Shown one piece after another: positions 8,477 to 16,831 of a DNA stretch of 59,458 bases; within the stretch, counting starts at the first letter, position 1, and each line of letters begins with the position of its first letter. The notes under the pieces were generated by a model, which did no database searches, had not been told where the DNA came from, and worked only from the letters and a program-made list of their open reading frames with translations. Position numbers and translations under genes: made by a program. This stretch comes from Oscillospiraceae bacterium (GTDB lineage: Bacteria > Bacillota > Clostridia > Oscillospirales > Ruminococcaceae), in the NCBI GenBank assembly GCA_017848115.1, contig JAGAKZ010000044.1, positions 1-59,458 of the forward strand, written 5' to 3'.

Positions 8477-10225
8477 ATGGCGCTATCTGATGATTTTATC
8501 TACCGTCTGCGAGCCGAAAATCCCATAGAAGATGTTTTTGGCTCTTATACTTTACTCAGAAGGCAAGGCTCAAACTTCAAATGCCTCTGCCCTTTTCATT
8601 CTGAAAGAACACCATCTTGTACAGTTTACAGGGATACACAAAGTTTTTATTGTTTCGGTTGCGGTGCAGGCGGAGATGTAATAACTTTTATAAAAAGAAT
8701 AGAAAACCTAAACTATATAGAAGCTGTTCGTTTTCTTGCCGAGCGTGCAGGACTGACTGTTCCCGAAAATAACTATAACGATAAGACGCTTAAAGAAAAA
8801 TCAAAAACTTTTGAAATCAATCGTGAAACTGCAAATTTTTATTATAAAAACCTTCTCTCAGGAGAAGATAAACGTGGACTTGCATATTTCAAATCACGTA
8901 ATCTCCTGCCTCAGACTATAAAAAAATATGGTCTTGGGTATGCTCCTGACAGCTGGAATGCCCTCAGAGATCATCTTCGTTCTCTTGGTTTTAAAGATAG
9001 TGAGATGATAACTGCCGGAGTTTGCAGAAGTTCACAAAAAGGCTGTTATGATGTATTCCGAGGTCGTGTGATGTTTCCTATCATAGATCTCAGAGGAAAT
9101 GTTATTGCATTCGGAGGAAGAATTATTTCCGGAGAAGGTGCAAAATATATAAACTCATCAGACACACCTGTATTCAAAAAAAGCCGTAACCTTTTTTCAC
9201 TCAATCACGCAAAGAATGCGGCATCAAAAAAACTTATCCTCGCAGAAGGATACATGGACGTTATCACCATAAATCAGGCAGGTTTTGAAAATGTTATAGC
9301 TACTCTTGGTACAGCTCTTACGCCTGAACAGGCGCGTATAATGTCACAATATGCAAATGAAGTCATCATCGCATATGACAGTGACATAGCAGGACAGGAA
9401 GCTACGCAGAAGGCTATAAATTTACTGAACGCCGCAGGTGTAACAACCAAAATAATAAAAATGGAATCTGCAAAAGATCCCGATGAATATATAAAAAAAT
9501 TCGGAAATACCCGATTTAAACTACTTCTCGAAAACTCAGGTGACGCAATCGCTTTTGAACTTGAAAAATGCAAAAACGGTCTTGACATCTCAAAAGAAGA
9601 AGATAAAGTAGTATATCTCAGAAAAATTGTATCAGTTATTTCCGCTCTTGATGATCCGCTCCAGAGAAGTGTATATATATCAAAAATTTCAAAAGAAACA
9701 GATATAAATACCGGAATAATAAATACTCAGGTTGAATACACAATCAAAAACAAACAAAATATAAAGAAAAAACTAGAGTGGAAAAACATTGAAAACAGCG
9801 TAAATACCCGCGATGAGATAAATCCCGATTCCGTAAAATATCCGAGAGAAAGCAAATCAGAAGAATTTATAATACTGTATACCAGTAAAAATCCGGACAA
9901 GTTAGAGCATATTCTTTCAAAAATAACTGCTCAGGACTTTGTTACAGAGTTTAATAAAAGAGTATTTTCATCTGTTTGTAAAGCAATCTCACAATCAGAA
10001 TCTTTTTCACTTTCTCATCTGTCTGATGAATACACTGATGCAGAAATGGGGAAAATATGCGGTATAGAGGCAAAAAATCGTGAAACCACGATAAAAGAAG
10101 AAACTCTGTACGATTGTATTGACGTTTTAAAGAATTTCAAAGGGAGTTTTGTATATAATAAAGACACAGAACTTTCCGATGATGATCTTTTGAAGATACA
10201 AACCCAAATGAAAAACAAAAAATAG
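8477..10225 (+). CDS. dnaG: DNA primase
   Basis: 582-aa primase that lays down RNA primers at the replication fork. The N-terminal CHC2 zinc finger is visible in CPFHSERTPSC and FYCFGCGAGGD (about residues 39-64). The TOPRIM catalytic core has EGYMDV (about 257) and the DSDIAGQEA metal-binding motif (about 301). The C-terminal part is the helicase-binding domain. An AGGAGG site lies 7 nt before the ATG. It is followed 12 bp later by rpoD, the classic Firmicute dnaG-rpoD arrangement. Confidence 0.97.
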   Translation: MALSDDFIYRLRAENPIEDVFGSYTLLRRQGSNFKCLCPFHSERTPSCTVYRDTQSFYCFGCGAGGDVITFIKRIENLNYIEAVRFLAERAGLTVPENNYNDKTLKEKSKTFEINRETANFYYKNLLSGEDKRGLAYFKSRNLLPQTIKKYGLGYAPDSWNALRDHLRSLGFKDSEMITAGVCRSSQKGCYDVFRGRVMFPIIDLRGNVIAFGGRIISGEGAKYINSSDTPVFKKSRNLFSLNHAKNAASKKLILAEGYMDVITINQAGFENVIATLGTALTPEQARIMSQYANEVIIAYDSDIAGQEATQKAINLLNAAGVTTKIIKMESAKDPDEYIKKFGNTRFKLLLENSGDAIAFELEKCKNGLDISKEEDKVVYLRKIVSVISALDDPLQRSVYISKISKETDINTGIINTQVEYTIKNKQNIKKKLEWKNIENSVNTRDEINPDSVKYPRESKSEEFIILYTSKNPDKLEHILSKITAQDFVTEFNKRVFSSVCKAISQSESFSLSHLSDEYTDAEMGKICGIEAKNRETTIKEETLYDCIDVLKNFKGSFVYNKDTELSDDDLLKIQTQMKNKK

Positions 10226-10237
10226 GAGGAAGATTTT

Positions 10238-11320
10238 ATGGCTAACGAAAAAAAGACTATCGAAAGCTTGCTTGAACAGGGTAAACTGACAGGTAAACTG
10301 ACAACAAAAGAAATCACTGACGCACTTGAGGAAACAGATTTCGATGTCGATCAGATGGATACGTTCTATGAAACCTGCGCAAACCTGAATATCGAAATCG
10401 TAGAAGATTTCTCCCCTGATACAGACCTTAAAATCGGTCTTGATTCTGGACTCAATGACGATCTGGAAATAGCACTTTCAACTGAAGGCATTGCTATAGA
10501 CGACCCTGTTAAGATTTATCTTAAAGAAATCGGTCGTGTTCCGCTTCTTACTCCTGAAGAAGAAATAGAGCTCGCAGCAAGAATGTCAAACGGAGACCCA
10601 TATGCAAGAAAACGCTTGTCAGAAGCAAATCTTCGTCTTGTTGTAAGTATAGCTAAACGTTACGGCGGAAGAGGAATGCAGTTCCTTGATCTTATCCAGG
10701 AAGGTAACCTCGGTCTTATAAAAGCCGTAGAAAAATTTGACCATACAAAAGGATTCAAGTTCTCCACATACGCAACATGGTGGATAAGACAAGCTATTAC
10801 AAGAGCTATCGCTGACCAGGCACGTACAATCAGAATCCCTGTTCACATGGTTGAAACTATCACTAAAGTAAAGAAAATTTCAAGCCAGCTTCTCCACGAA
10901 AACGGTCACGACCCAACGGCTGATGAAATCGCTGAAAAACTTGAAATGCCTGTTGACAAAGTTCGTGAAATAATGCGTATAGCCCAGGATCCTGTTTCAC
11001 TTGAAACACCTATCGGTGAAGAAGAAGACAGCCATCTCGGTGATTTTATACCTGATGATGACGCTCCTGCTCCAGCTGAAGCAGCTTCACTTGTTCTTCT
11101 TAAAGAACAGCTAAATGAAGTTCTTAACACACTTACAGAAAGAGAAGCGAAGGTTTTAAGACTCCGATTCGGTCTTGAAGATGGACGTTCACGCACACTT
11201 GAAGAAGTGGGCAAGGAATTTGAAGTAACAAGAGAAAGAATCAGACAGATTGAAGCCAAAGCTTTAAGAAAATTACGTCATCCAAGCAGAAGCAAAAAAG
11301 TTAGAGACTTTCTTGATTGA
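10238..11320 (+). CDS. rpoD: Primary (housekeeping) sigma factor RpoD/SigA
   Basis: 360-aa primary sigma factor. An acidic region 1.1 at the N-terminus is followed by region 1.2/2 ([16 protein letters not shown], then [17 protein letters not shown] and [15 protein letters not shown]), region 3 (the [11 protein letters not shown] stretch) and region 4 with the helix-turn-helix [27 protein letters not shown] precedes the start. It is 12 bp downstream of dnaG in the same transcription unit. The consensus-like promoters across the window match what this factor should recognise. Confidence 0.97.
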   Translation: MANEKKTIESLLEQGKLTGKLTTKEITDALEETDFDVDQMDTFYETCANLNIEIVEDFSPDTDLKIGLDSGLNDDLEIALSTEGIAIDDPVKIYLKEIGRVPLLTPEEEIELAARMSNGDPYARKRLSEANLRLVVSIAKRYGGRGMQFLDLIQEGNLGLIKAVEKFDHTKGFKFSTYATWWIRQAITRAIADQARTIRIPVHMVETITKVKKISSQLLHENGHDPTADEIAEKLEMPVDKVREIMRIAQDPVSLETPIGEEEDSHLGDFIPDDDAPAPAEAASLVLLKEQLNEVLNTLTEREAKVLRLRFGLEDGRSRTLEEVGKEFEVTRERIRQIEAKALRKLRHPSRSKKVRDFLD

Positions 11321-11354
11321 TCAAATTAAATTTCTGCAAAGGAGCTTTTAATAA

Positions 11355-11753
11355 ATGCGTTTAACATTAGAAGCTGACTACGCTGTTAGAATAATTAACT
11401 GTCTTTGCAATGATAATAACAGACTGGAAGCAAGAATAATATCCGAAAGATGTTGCATAACATTACGATTTACGTTAAAAATACTTCACAAGCTCGTTAC
11501 CGCCGGAATAGTACGCTCATTTAAGGGTACTAACGGCGGATACGAACTAAATATGAAGCCCTCTGAAATAACTCTTCGTAATGTTATTGAAACAGTTGAA
11601 GGTACATATTTTTTCAGTCGATGCCTTGAAGAACCTGCAGTATGCAGTAGTGGAAAAAAGAACTGCAAATTTCAGTGTATTTTCAATGAAATATCAACCA
11701 TGGTAAAAGAAAAGTTGGACAATTATACTTTTGATATGTTTATTGAAGATTAA
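11355..11753 (+). CDS. Rrf2 family transcriptional regulator, probable iron-sulfur type
   Basis: 132 aa with the Rrf2 winged helix (MRLTLEADYAVRIIN, then the wing KGTNGGYELNMKPSEITL). The C-terminal half carries cysteines in RCLEEPAVC, KNCKFQC, similar in placement to the [2Fe-2S] ligands of IscR-type members, so it may sense iron-sulfur status or redox (inference). No iscS/nifU/suf genes are in the window. It follows rpoD by 34 bp with an AAAGGAG site, so it may share that transcript. Its stop codon overlaps the U-tract of the minus-strand RNA terminator. Confidence 0.88.
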   Translation: MRLTLEADYAVRIINCLCNDNNRLEARIISERCCITLRFTLKILHKLVTAGIVRSFKGTNGGYELNMKPSEITLRNVIETVEGTYFFSRCLEEPAVCSSGKKNCKFQCIFNEISTMVKEKLDNYTFDMFIED

Positions 11754-11823
11754 AAAAATTATTGAATAAAACACGAAGGAGACCGAACTTCCACGGTCTC
11801 CTTTATGTTTGATTCAATAATTT
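11752..11823. terminator. Long-stem terminator, mainly of the minus-strand RNA
   Basis: A stem of 27 bp in three blocks (11756-11767 with 11812-11823; 11769-11773 with 11806-11810; 11776-11785 with 11794-11803), interrupted by a 2x2 internal loop and one mismatch. On the minus strand it ends in seven U (complement of 11752-11758). On the plus strand the inner stem also follows the Rrf2 gene but the T-tract there is weak. Confidence 0.85.
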
Positions 11824-12203
11824 CAGCATATTAATGCATCGGTACCACCTTTTATTCATGATACTAAGTGTTAAAAGCTTCCGGCCTATAATCACCACGT
11901 TTTAACACTCTCTTGTCCGAATGCTCTCGCATCTTTAAATGACCCCTTGTTAAACTCAAAGCCATTCATGATATCCTTCTGGCGGAACCACCCTCCTTAC
12001 TGTTTAATCGTTCTCCTCTTAAGAAAATCCAAGTAAACCATCGTTACCACTCTTTTCTAAGATTTATTTCAACAAACCTCGCACCAACCAGCAGCCACTC
12101 GGTCTGTTATTTTCACAGTTAAAAATCAATATATTACTTCATTGGTTTCACCTTTAATAATTATTTTTTTCTCAAAACTTCTTTATAATTTATAATTTTT
12201 ACA

Positions 12204-12503
12204 TTGGAAACACCTTTTTCTGTTTTTATTTTTGTCCGTTACTTAAACTGACTATTCCATTGGTCACACCTTTTTCTGTTTTTATTTTTTGTCCGTTACT
12301 TAAACCGACTATTCCATTGGTCACACCTTTTTCCGTTTTTATTTTTTGTCCGTTACTTAAACTGACTATTCCATTGGTCACACCTTTTTCTGTTTTTATT
12401 TTTTTCCGTCACTTAAACTGACTATTCCATTGGTCACACCTTTTTCTGTTTTTATTTTTTGTCCGTTACTTAAACTGACTATTCCATCGGAAACACCTTT
12501 TCA
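12204..12503 (-). repeat. Tandem 56-57-bp repeat carrying SD-AUG-GAA-UAG cassettes
   Basis: Anchors CATYGG on the plus strand fall at 12204, 12260, 12317, 12374, 12430 and 12487, spacing 56, 57, 57, 56 and 57. On the minus strand each unit runs A-rich tract, AAAAAGGTG, six nt, ATG. In five of six units the frame is ATG GAA TAG; in the sixth it is ATG TAA. The copies are nearly identical except for the three bases after GGTG (TTT in the outer two, TGA in the inner four) and a few point changes. Confidence 0.85.
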
Positions 12504-13124
12504 TTTAACTTATTTTTTTATTTTTATAGAATAATTATTGTTTTTTGCATGTAATAAAATTCTCTAATAAATCACATCAAACTAGCCATTGGAATCACCT
12601 TTGATACCTTATAAAATACTTCCCGGACCTGTTATTTCAAAGCACATCCGTTATAAACCTTTGTAAGTTCCCCCTACCAAAATCACACCATGTCAAATTG
12701 TAATATATAAAATCATGTGAGCTTCTTCACTTACAAAAGCGAATAACATTTGTAATCCGCTATGAACAACGCCTTTGTTTTTGCGGCCCATGACCTTCAC
12801 CAAAAACTTATGCTACGTTGATGACTCGTCGAACTTTAACATCCCTTTTAAAATCCCTAACCATCTGAGTCACGAAAGTCAATCCCGCTAATTTTAAAAA
12901 ACTCGTCAACTGTCAAGTCCATCGGACCCTACCTCCAAACATCATATATTTGTCTTACCGAAACCCTCTACCGAACCTGAACTACTATCCGTCTGTCATC
13001 ACATCCGACGACTTTACTACTTCTTTGGATCTGTTCACCGTCCTTGGTTTCCCAATAAAACCAAACTGTCAAGTTTGAGTCCAATTCTTATCGCCTGAAT
13101 TGTTCTCTCCCTTTCCATGTCTCT

Positions 13125-13153
13125 ATAATACCATAAGTTTTTGTCATTGTCAA
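13125..13153 (-). promoter_or_regulatory. Consensus sigma-A promoter driving the minus-strand RNA
   Basis: On the minus strand: TTGACA (complement of 13148-13153), 17-nt spacer, TATTAT (complement of 13125-13130), with an extended -10 TG. The predicted start near 13118 coincides with an ATG, so a leaderless short frame of 27 codons is a formal possibility. Confidence 0.85.
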
Positions 13154-13211
13154 CACTTTTTTATAAAAAAATTAAAAAAATATGTTTAATATGATGTTTA
13201 CAGAATATATC

Positions 13212-13240
13212 TTGACTTTCATCTGATTTTGTAGTAGAAT
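13212..13240 (+). promoter_or_regulatory. Sigma-A promoter for the DUF1292 gene
   Basis: TTGACT (13212-13217), 17-nt spacer, TAGAAT (13235-13240). The leader contains a small hairpin (13248-13252 with 13258-13262). It is divergent from the minus-strand RNA promoter about 60 bp away. Confidence 0.7.
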
Positions 13241-13316
13241 TATTTATGTAAGCGTGCCTTACGCATACATAAAAAAATGCCTTATTATTATATAAAGGCA
13301 GAAACGGAGTTATATT

Positions 13317-13631
13317 ATGTCAGAAGAAAAATCAGAATACACTCCTGACCTCTACACTTTAGAGGACGAAAACGGAGTAGAACAGACATTTGAAATGCTC
13401 GATGCGCTCGAAGAAAACGGTACACGTTATTTTGCACTTGTTCCTTACTATGAAAATCCTGAAGAGTCACTTACTGAAAATGATGAACTGGTAATACTCA
13501 AAGCTGAAATGGAAGGCGATGAGGAAATGCTCGTTTCCATTGATGATGATGACGAATTTGACAGAATCGGTCAGATTTTCCTCAAACGTATCGAAGAGAT
13601 GTTTGAAGACGACTATGAAGATGAGGAATAA
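13317..13631 (+). CDS. DUF1292 family protein
   Basis: 104-aa acidic protein of the DUF1292 (YrzB-like) family. The core TLEDENGVEQTFEMLDALEENGTRYFALVPY and the later EEMLVSIDDDDEFDRI region match the family pattern (quoted pieces are partial). The C-terminus is a run of Asp/Glu. Function is unknown; in many Firmicutes it sits near yrrL/yqgF-type genes, not seen here. An ACGGAG site precedes the ATG. Single-gene unit, followed at once by the 6S promoter. Confidence 0.85.
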   Translation: MSEEKSEYTPDLYTLEDENGVEQTFEMLDALEENGTRYFALVPYYENPEESLTENDELVILKAEMEGDEEMLVSIDDDDEFDRIGQIFLKRIEEMFEDDYEDEE

Positions 13632-13658
13632 TTTTTTTCATTTTCCATAAAATTTTTA

Positions 13659-13687
13659 TTGACATTTGGAGATCAGTATGTTATAAT
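13659..13687 (+). promoter_or_regulatory. Perfect-consensus promoter for the 6S RNA candidate
   Basis: TTGACA (13659-13664), 17-nt spacer, TATAAT (13682-13687), TG extended -10. This is an exact match to the sigma-A consensus, which fits an abundant stable RNA. Confidence 0.9.
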
Positions 13688-13693
13688 TCTAAA

Positions 13694-13960
13694 TGTAAAC
13701 AGGTTATCATTTCTGCCTTGTGCGTATGTGTATGGCTCATATAATCCAACACATTATCCTAGGGAATTTCGCTCTGGATGTGGATTGCAGACCTCCCTTG
13801 TATTTGTTTTTCAGGTATATAGGACGAAGGGAGCGTGAATCTTTCAGGCTGATACCCACCTGCTTTATAAGCGGGTTTTATATGCCGTATGTTACGGCAA
13901 GGCGGTTTATTTCTTGTAAATTTAAATCAGGTGCTTTTGTAGCATCTGATTTTTATTTTT
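13694..13960 (+). ncRNA. ssrS: 6S RNA candidate
   Basis: A transcript bounded by a perfect promoter and an intrinsic terminator folds as one long rod. The ends pair (13713-13720 with 13898-13905), a second block UAUGGC/GCCGUA follows, and an 8-bp stem CTCCCTT/GAAGGGAG lies further in, with unpaired central segments. The region enclosed by the closing stem is 193 nt, the usual 6S length. The ACCCACCTGC...GCGGGT hairpin near the 3' side resembles the Firmicute 6S pattern as I remember it. 6S RNA mimics an open promoter and binds the housekeeping RNA polymerase. No open frame is supported. It lacks the GGNA-loop hallmarks of SRP RNA. Confidence 0.7.
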
Positions 13961-13962
13961 TC
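13925..13962 (+). terminator. Terminator of the 6S RNA candidate
   Basis: A 10-bp stem with one wobble (13925-13934 with 13942-13951) followed by a T-rich tract. Confidence 0.85.
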
Positions 13963-13987
13963 TCAAAAAAACTTAATATACAAACAA

Positions 13988-14030
13988 AAAATCAGAAGCG
14001 AAATACTATACTTCGTTTCTGATTTTTTTA
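13988..14030. terminator. Bidirectional terminator between 6S RNA and the kinase-like gene
   Basis: A 15-bp stem with one wobble (13988-14002 with 14012-14026) followed by T on the plus strand and by TTTTTGTTTG on the minus strand. On the minus strand it closes the gene ending at 14040. Confidence 0.85.
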
Positions 14031-14039
14031 TTTATTGAT

Positions 14040-15950
14040 TTATTCTGGCGAAACACCCGGTGAACATATCACCTTTCCGTTTCCTGAATTATCTGTGAAA
14101 TGTACGATGAGAACATCTCCACCTTCAAGTATCTCTCCTGCCTTAGGCTCTGTACCTATAGCATATCCACTATGATATCCTGTGTTTACTTGTGGAATAG
14201 CTCTGTAGGAAATACCCATATCATCAAGAAGCGCAAGGAAGTCCTCGATCTTATAACAGTTTACAGGACCTGTCTTATATGATGGTACCTCAGCCTCACC
14301 GTCGCCCTTACTAACCTGAACAGTAACAGTAGCTCCTTCTGATACCCATGTATTTGCTGCGACACTCTGAGATATGATCATTCCCTTTTCATAAGTTTCG
14401 CTCTTTACATATTCCGGAACAAGTTCTATGTACTGCAATATAGATGAATACATCTTGATGTCTTCATAATACTTTCCTACAAGGTCTATCATCTTGATAT
14501 TTGCATCAACGTCTCCCGTAACATCAACAACAGTCGTTTCTTCCGGTTCATCAGTTTCCGGAGGAAGAGTTACCTGAGCTCCGTTATCAATTTCAGTATC
14601 GGATACCGGCTCTTCTGTTACCGGCAACGGTGTTGTAGTAACCGGAGGAGGAGTTGTAATGGTCGGAAGCTGAGCCTCAAGACTCTCCTTGGCACTTATA
14701 CCATCCATTATATTTTTTATAAAGACTCCAAGTATAGTACCTACTATTACAAGAAGTATTATGATAATAAGCGGTATCTTGATTTTATCAAGAACATTTC
14801 CGTTTTCATTATCATCCGGGGTTCTTCTGACTGGCATATCTTGATATTCACGCCTTTCTGTTTTTTTCTCAGAATCAGCTGTTGATCTTGCAGAAGAATC
14901 AGAATATGACCTTCCTGAAGAATTTGCAGCAGCTGTAGCTGACATAGCTCTCTGTATCTTTACATTAAGCGAAGTCTTCAGCTTTTCTTCTTCAGACGGT
15001 TCAAAAATTCTTGTCACAAGTTCTGTAACCGTCCTTATTCTGTTATCCCCGTTAATCCTTAATCCTTCCATAATAGCATTTGAAACATTGCGAGGAATAT
15101 CCGGATTTATAGCATCCGGTGGTGTAAGTTTACTTTCCTCACTTCTTAAAGATGCCTCTGTAGGCATACAACCTGTGAGTATTCTGTAAAGCACAGCACA
15201 GATGCCGTAAACATCTGTCCATGCACCTTGCCAACTACTCGGTGAATACTGTTCAGGTGCTGCATATCCCTTAAAAACTTCCGATCTCAATTCATTTCCG
15301 GTAGTTCTTGCAGCAGCTATACAAAAGTCTATAAGTCTGAGCTCACCTTTTGTAGTAACATATATTGTTTTCGGACTTATCCCTCTGTGAATTATTCCAG
15401 CGTTATGCAGTATACTAAGTGTCGTAAATATCGGCGGAAATAATGCTGAAACCTGTTCCCAATTAAGTTCACCTGCATTTTCCTTGAGATACTGTATAAG
15501 GTTTACTCCCTCAACGTACTCATAAACTGCATAAGTAGTATTGTTTTCTGAAAACATATCCAGAACTGTATTTATATTATTTATAGTCTTTAACTTTGCA
15601 AGCTTTCTATGCAACTCTGTAAACTCAGCCATCAATGATTTGTACTGCGCAACATCACTGTGATTTACATTTATCATAGGAGATTTTGCCTCTCTTGAAC
15701 AGAGCGCATCAGGCATATATTCTCTTATAAAAACCTTTGAAGACATAAGAGTATCAAACGCAAGGTATGTAGCACCCTCGCCATTTTGCATTATAAGTTT
15801 TCCAAATATATACCGACCATTGTTAAGCTTTGTTCCGGGAATTATATACGATGGCGAACATTCAGTATCTTGCTTAAATCCACAGACCGGGCATTTTATC
15901 TGCTCGCCTATGGGTTCAAAACATCCATAACACAACTTGGTATCCCCCAT
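14040..15950 (-). CDS. Membrane protein-kinase-like protein with zinc ribbon and PASTA-like ectodomain; predicted pseudokinase
   Basis: 636 aa. An N-terminal zinc ribbon uses C7, C10, C20, C23. A protein-kinase fold spans about 36-315, followed by a Ser-rich linker, one transmembrane helix (about 389-411), a Pro/Thr-rich stalk and two PASTA-like extracellular repeats. The catalytic residues are changed: the VAIK lysine is Arg76 (VFIRE), the HRD aspartate is Gly190 (HRGISPKT), and DFG is DFC at 208-210. The protein should therefore keep the fold but not transfer phosphate in the usual way. PASTA kinases sense cell-wall muropeptides, so a scaffold or sensor role at the envelope is likely (inference). 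AAGGAGG precedes the ATG. Own promoter and terminator. Confidence 0.85.
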   Translation of the reverse strand: MGDTKLCYGCFEPIGEQIKCPVCGFKQDTECSPSYIIPGTKLNNGRYIFGKLIMQNGEGATYLAFDTLMSSKVFIREYMPDALCSREAKSPMINVNHSDVAQYKSLMAEFTELHRKLAKLKTINNINTVLDMFSENNTTYAVYEYVEGVNLIQYLKENAGELNWEQVSALFPPIFTTLSILHNAGIIHRGISPKTIYVTTKGELRLIDFCIAAARTTGNELRSEVFKGYAAPEQYSPSSWQGAWTDVYGICAVLYRILTGCMPTEASLRSEESKLTPPDAINPDIPRNVSNAIMEGLRINGDNRIRTVTELVTRIFEPSEEEKLKTSLNVKIQRAMSATAAANSSGRSYSDSSARSTADSEKKTERREYQDMPVRRTPDDNENGNVLDKIKIPLIIIILLVIVGTILGVFIKNIMDGISAKESLEAQLPTITTPPPVTTTPLPVTEEPVSDTEIDNGAQVTLPPETDEPEETTVVDVTGDVDANIKMIDLVGKYYEDIKMYSSILQYIELVPEYVKSETYEKGMIISQSVAANTWVSEGATVTVQVSKGDGEAEVPSYKTGPVNCYKIEDFLALLDDMGISYRAIPQVNTGYHSGYAIGTEPKAGEILEGGDVLIVHFTDNSGNGKVICSPGVSPE

Positions 15951-15993
15951 ATTTTACCTCCTTGTTTTTAATAATTCATTCATTACCTAAAAT

Positions 15994-16022
15994 ATAATAT
16001 CAATAATTATCCGGTTTGTCAA
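15994..16022 (-). promoter_or_regulatory. Promoter for the PASTA pseudokinase gene
   Basis: Minus-strand TTGACA (complement of 16017-16022), 17-nt spacer, TATTAT (complement of 15994-15999). Confidence 0.75.
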
Positions 16023-16064
16023 CTGTTTTTCCATATTATAGAAACATAAGTGTTCAAAAACAAA

Positions 16065-16787
16065 TTACTCTGATGAAGGTCTGAGTATATCGGAAATAAA
16101 ATCATTTTTTTCCTCTATCACAGGCGCATTTACAACATTCTTGTCATTAAACATCACAGTTATATAATAAGCCTCTATACTATCATTTATATTGTCTTCA
16201 CAATAATATTTGTATTTCTTGACTTTTGTTTCTTCAAGATAACAAATCTGATACGGCTCCATATCCAGTATCTCATCAGCATCTTTTTCAGTAGTACCTA
16301 CGGTAATATCAAGAACATCTACTTTTGATTCTTTTTTCACCCCATTGATATTGTCACTCAGAACATCAAAGTTATAATAAGTCACGTCCCCGAGATTTCC
16401 AAATGTATTTTCTGTACAGAATATACACCAGGACGGAAGTTTAACTCCATAAACATCTGTATCTGAACCTGACTCAACAACTAGACTGCTTTCTGTTATT
16501 CCATCAAGAAAATCATACTTCAGTGCAGACTGAAATTCAACTTTTGCATATGCTGAAGCTTTATTTACCGGCTCACCTATTTTTTTTGCTAGTTTTTCCG
16601 ACTTACGCATTCCGGACTTTCCTAAGGCAGAAAACACAAGAGATACAATTATAATCACAAGCACTGCCAAAACAACAGCTATAATAACTATTTTGACTTT
16701 TTTTGAAATCCTTCTTAAAAAACCTCTTTTTTTATCCGAAGATTTAGAACCGGATAACTTCGCAACATCGTTGTCTGATGTAGTCAT
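16065..16787 (-). CDS. Single-pass membrane protein of unknown function
   Basis: 240 aa from the ATG at 16787, chosen because GGGGAG lies 7 nt upstream; an in-frame ATG at 16808 is possible. A Lys-rich cytoplasmic segment of about 30 residues is followed by a strongly hydrophobic helix (IVIIAVVLAVLVIIIVSLVF) and an extracytoplasmic region of about 190 residues rich in Asp, Lys and Tyr. I recognise no domain. It lies behind the PASTA pseudokinase on the same strand but has its own promoter, so co-function is only a possibility. Confidence 0.65.
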   Translation of the reverse strand: MTTSDNDVAKLSGSKSSDKKRGFLRRISKKVKIVIIAVVLAVLVIIIVSLVFSALGKSGMRKSEKLAKKIGEPVNKASAYAKVEFQSALKYDFLDGITESSLVVESGSDTDVYGVKLPSWCIFCTENTFGNLGDVTYYNFDVLSDNINGVKKESKVDVLDITVGTTEKDADEILDMEPYQICYLEETKVKKYKYYCEDNINDSIEAYYITVMFNDKNVVNAPVIEEKNDFISDILRPSSE

Positions 16788-16831
16788 TTCCTTTCTCCCC
16801 TTTATCATAAAATCAAATACCTATAATATTA

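Larger units (their letters stand above)
11752..13118 (-). ncRNA. Candidate large non-coding RNA (about 1.37 kb), unknown class
   Basis: A consensus minus-strand promoter (13125-13153) and a strong minus-strand terminator (11752-11823) bracket this gene-free interval. No reading frame of 60 or more codons exists on either strand, while the rest of the window is densely coding. The 5' part has compact hairpins (13082-13102, 13062-13077, 13044-13064). The centre has a 56-57-nt tandem repeat (12204-12503). At nine places the RNA reads GGTG-NNN-CCR-ATG, a spaced ribosome site and start codon, and each of these frames stops within five codons. Short frames with fair ribosome sites also exist elsewhere, for example 20-odd codons from the ATG at 12922. 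I cannot match it to tmRNA, RNase P, SRP, or by memory to OLE, GOLLD or ROOL. A peptide-coding role for some short frames remains possible. Confidence 0.65.

Noticed and set aside
11825-11845. T-box antiterminator (minus strand reads AAAAGGTGGTACCGATG)
   Set aside because: It resembles the T-box GGTGGNACCGC sequence, but the same geometry recurs nine times with varied centres, there is no Stem I with a specifier loop, and no aminoacyl-tRNA synthetase or amino-acid gene follows on that strand.
12204-12503. CRISPR array
   Set aside because: The units are contiguous 56-57-bp near-identical repeats with no unique spacers, and there are no cas genes in the window.
12204-12503. Iteron-type replication origin
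   Set aside because: The period is too long for iterons, no Rep gene or dnaA boxes are nearby, and the promoter/terminator pair points to an RNA.
13694-13960. SRP RNA, tmRNA or RNase P RNA
   Set aside because: The conserved GGNA/GNRA elements of SRP RNA, the tRNA-like end of tmRNA and the RNase P core are absent; the rod with a 193-nt closed core fits 6S better.
13720-14022. 100-codon open frame over the 6S region
   Set aside because: It has no ribosome site, odd composition, and runs across a structured RNA and its terminator.
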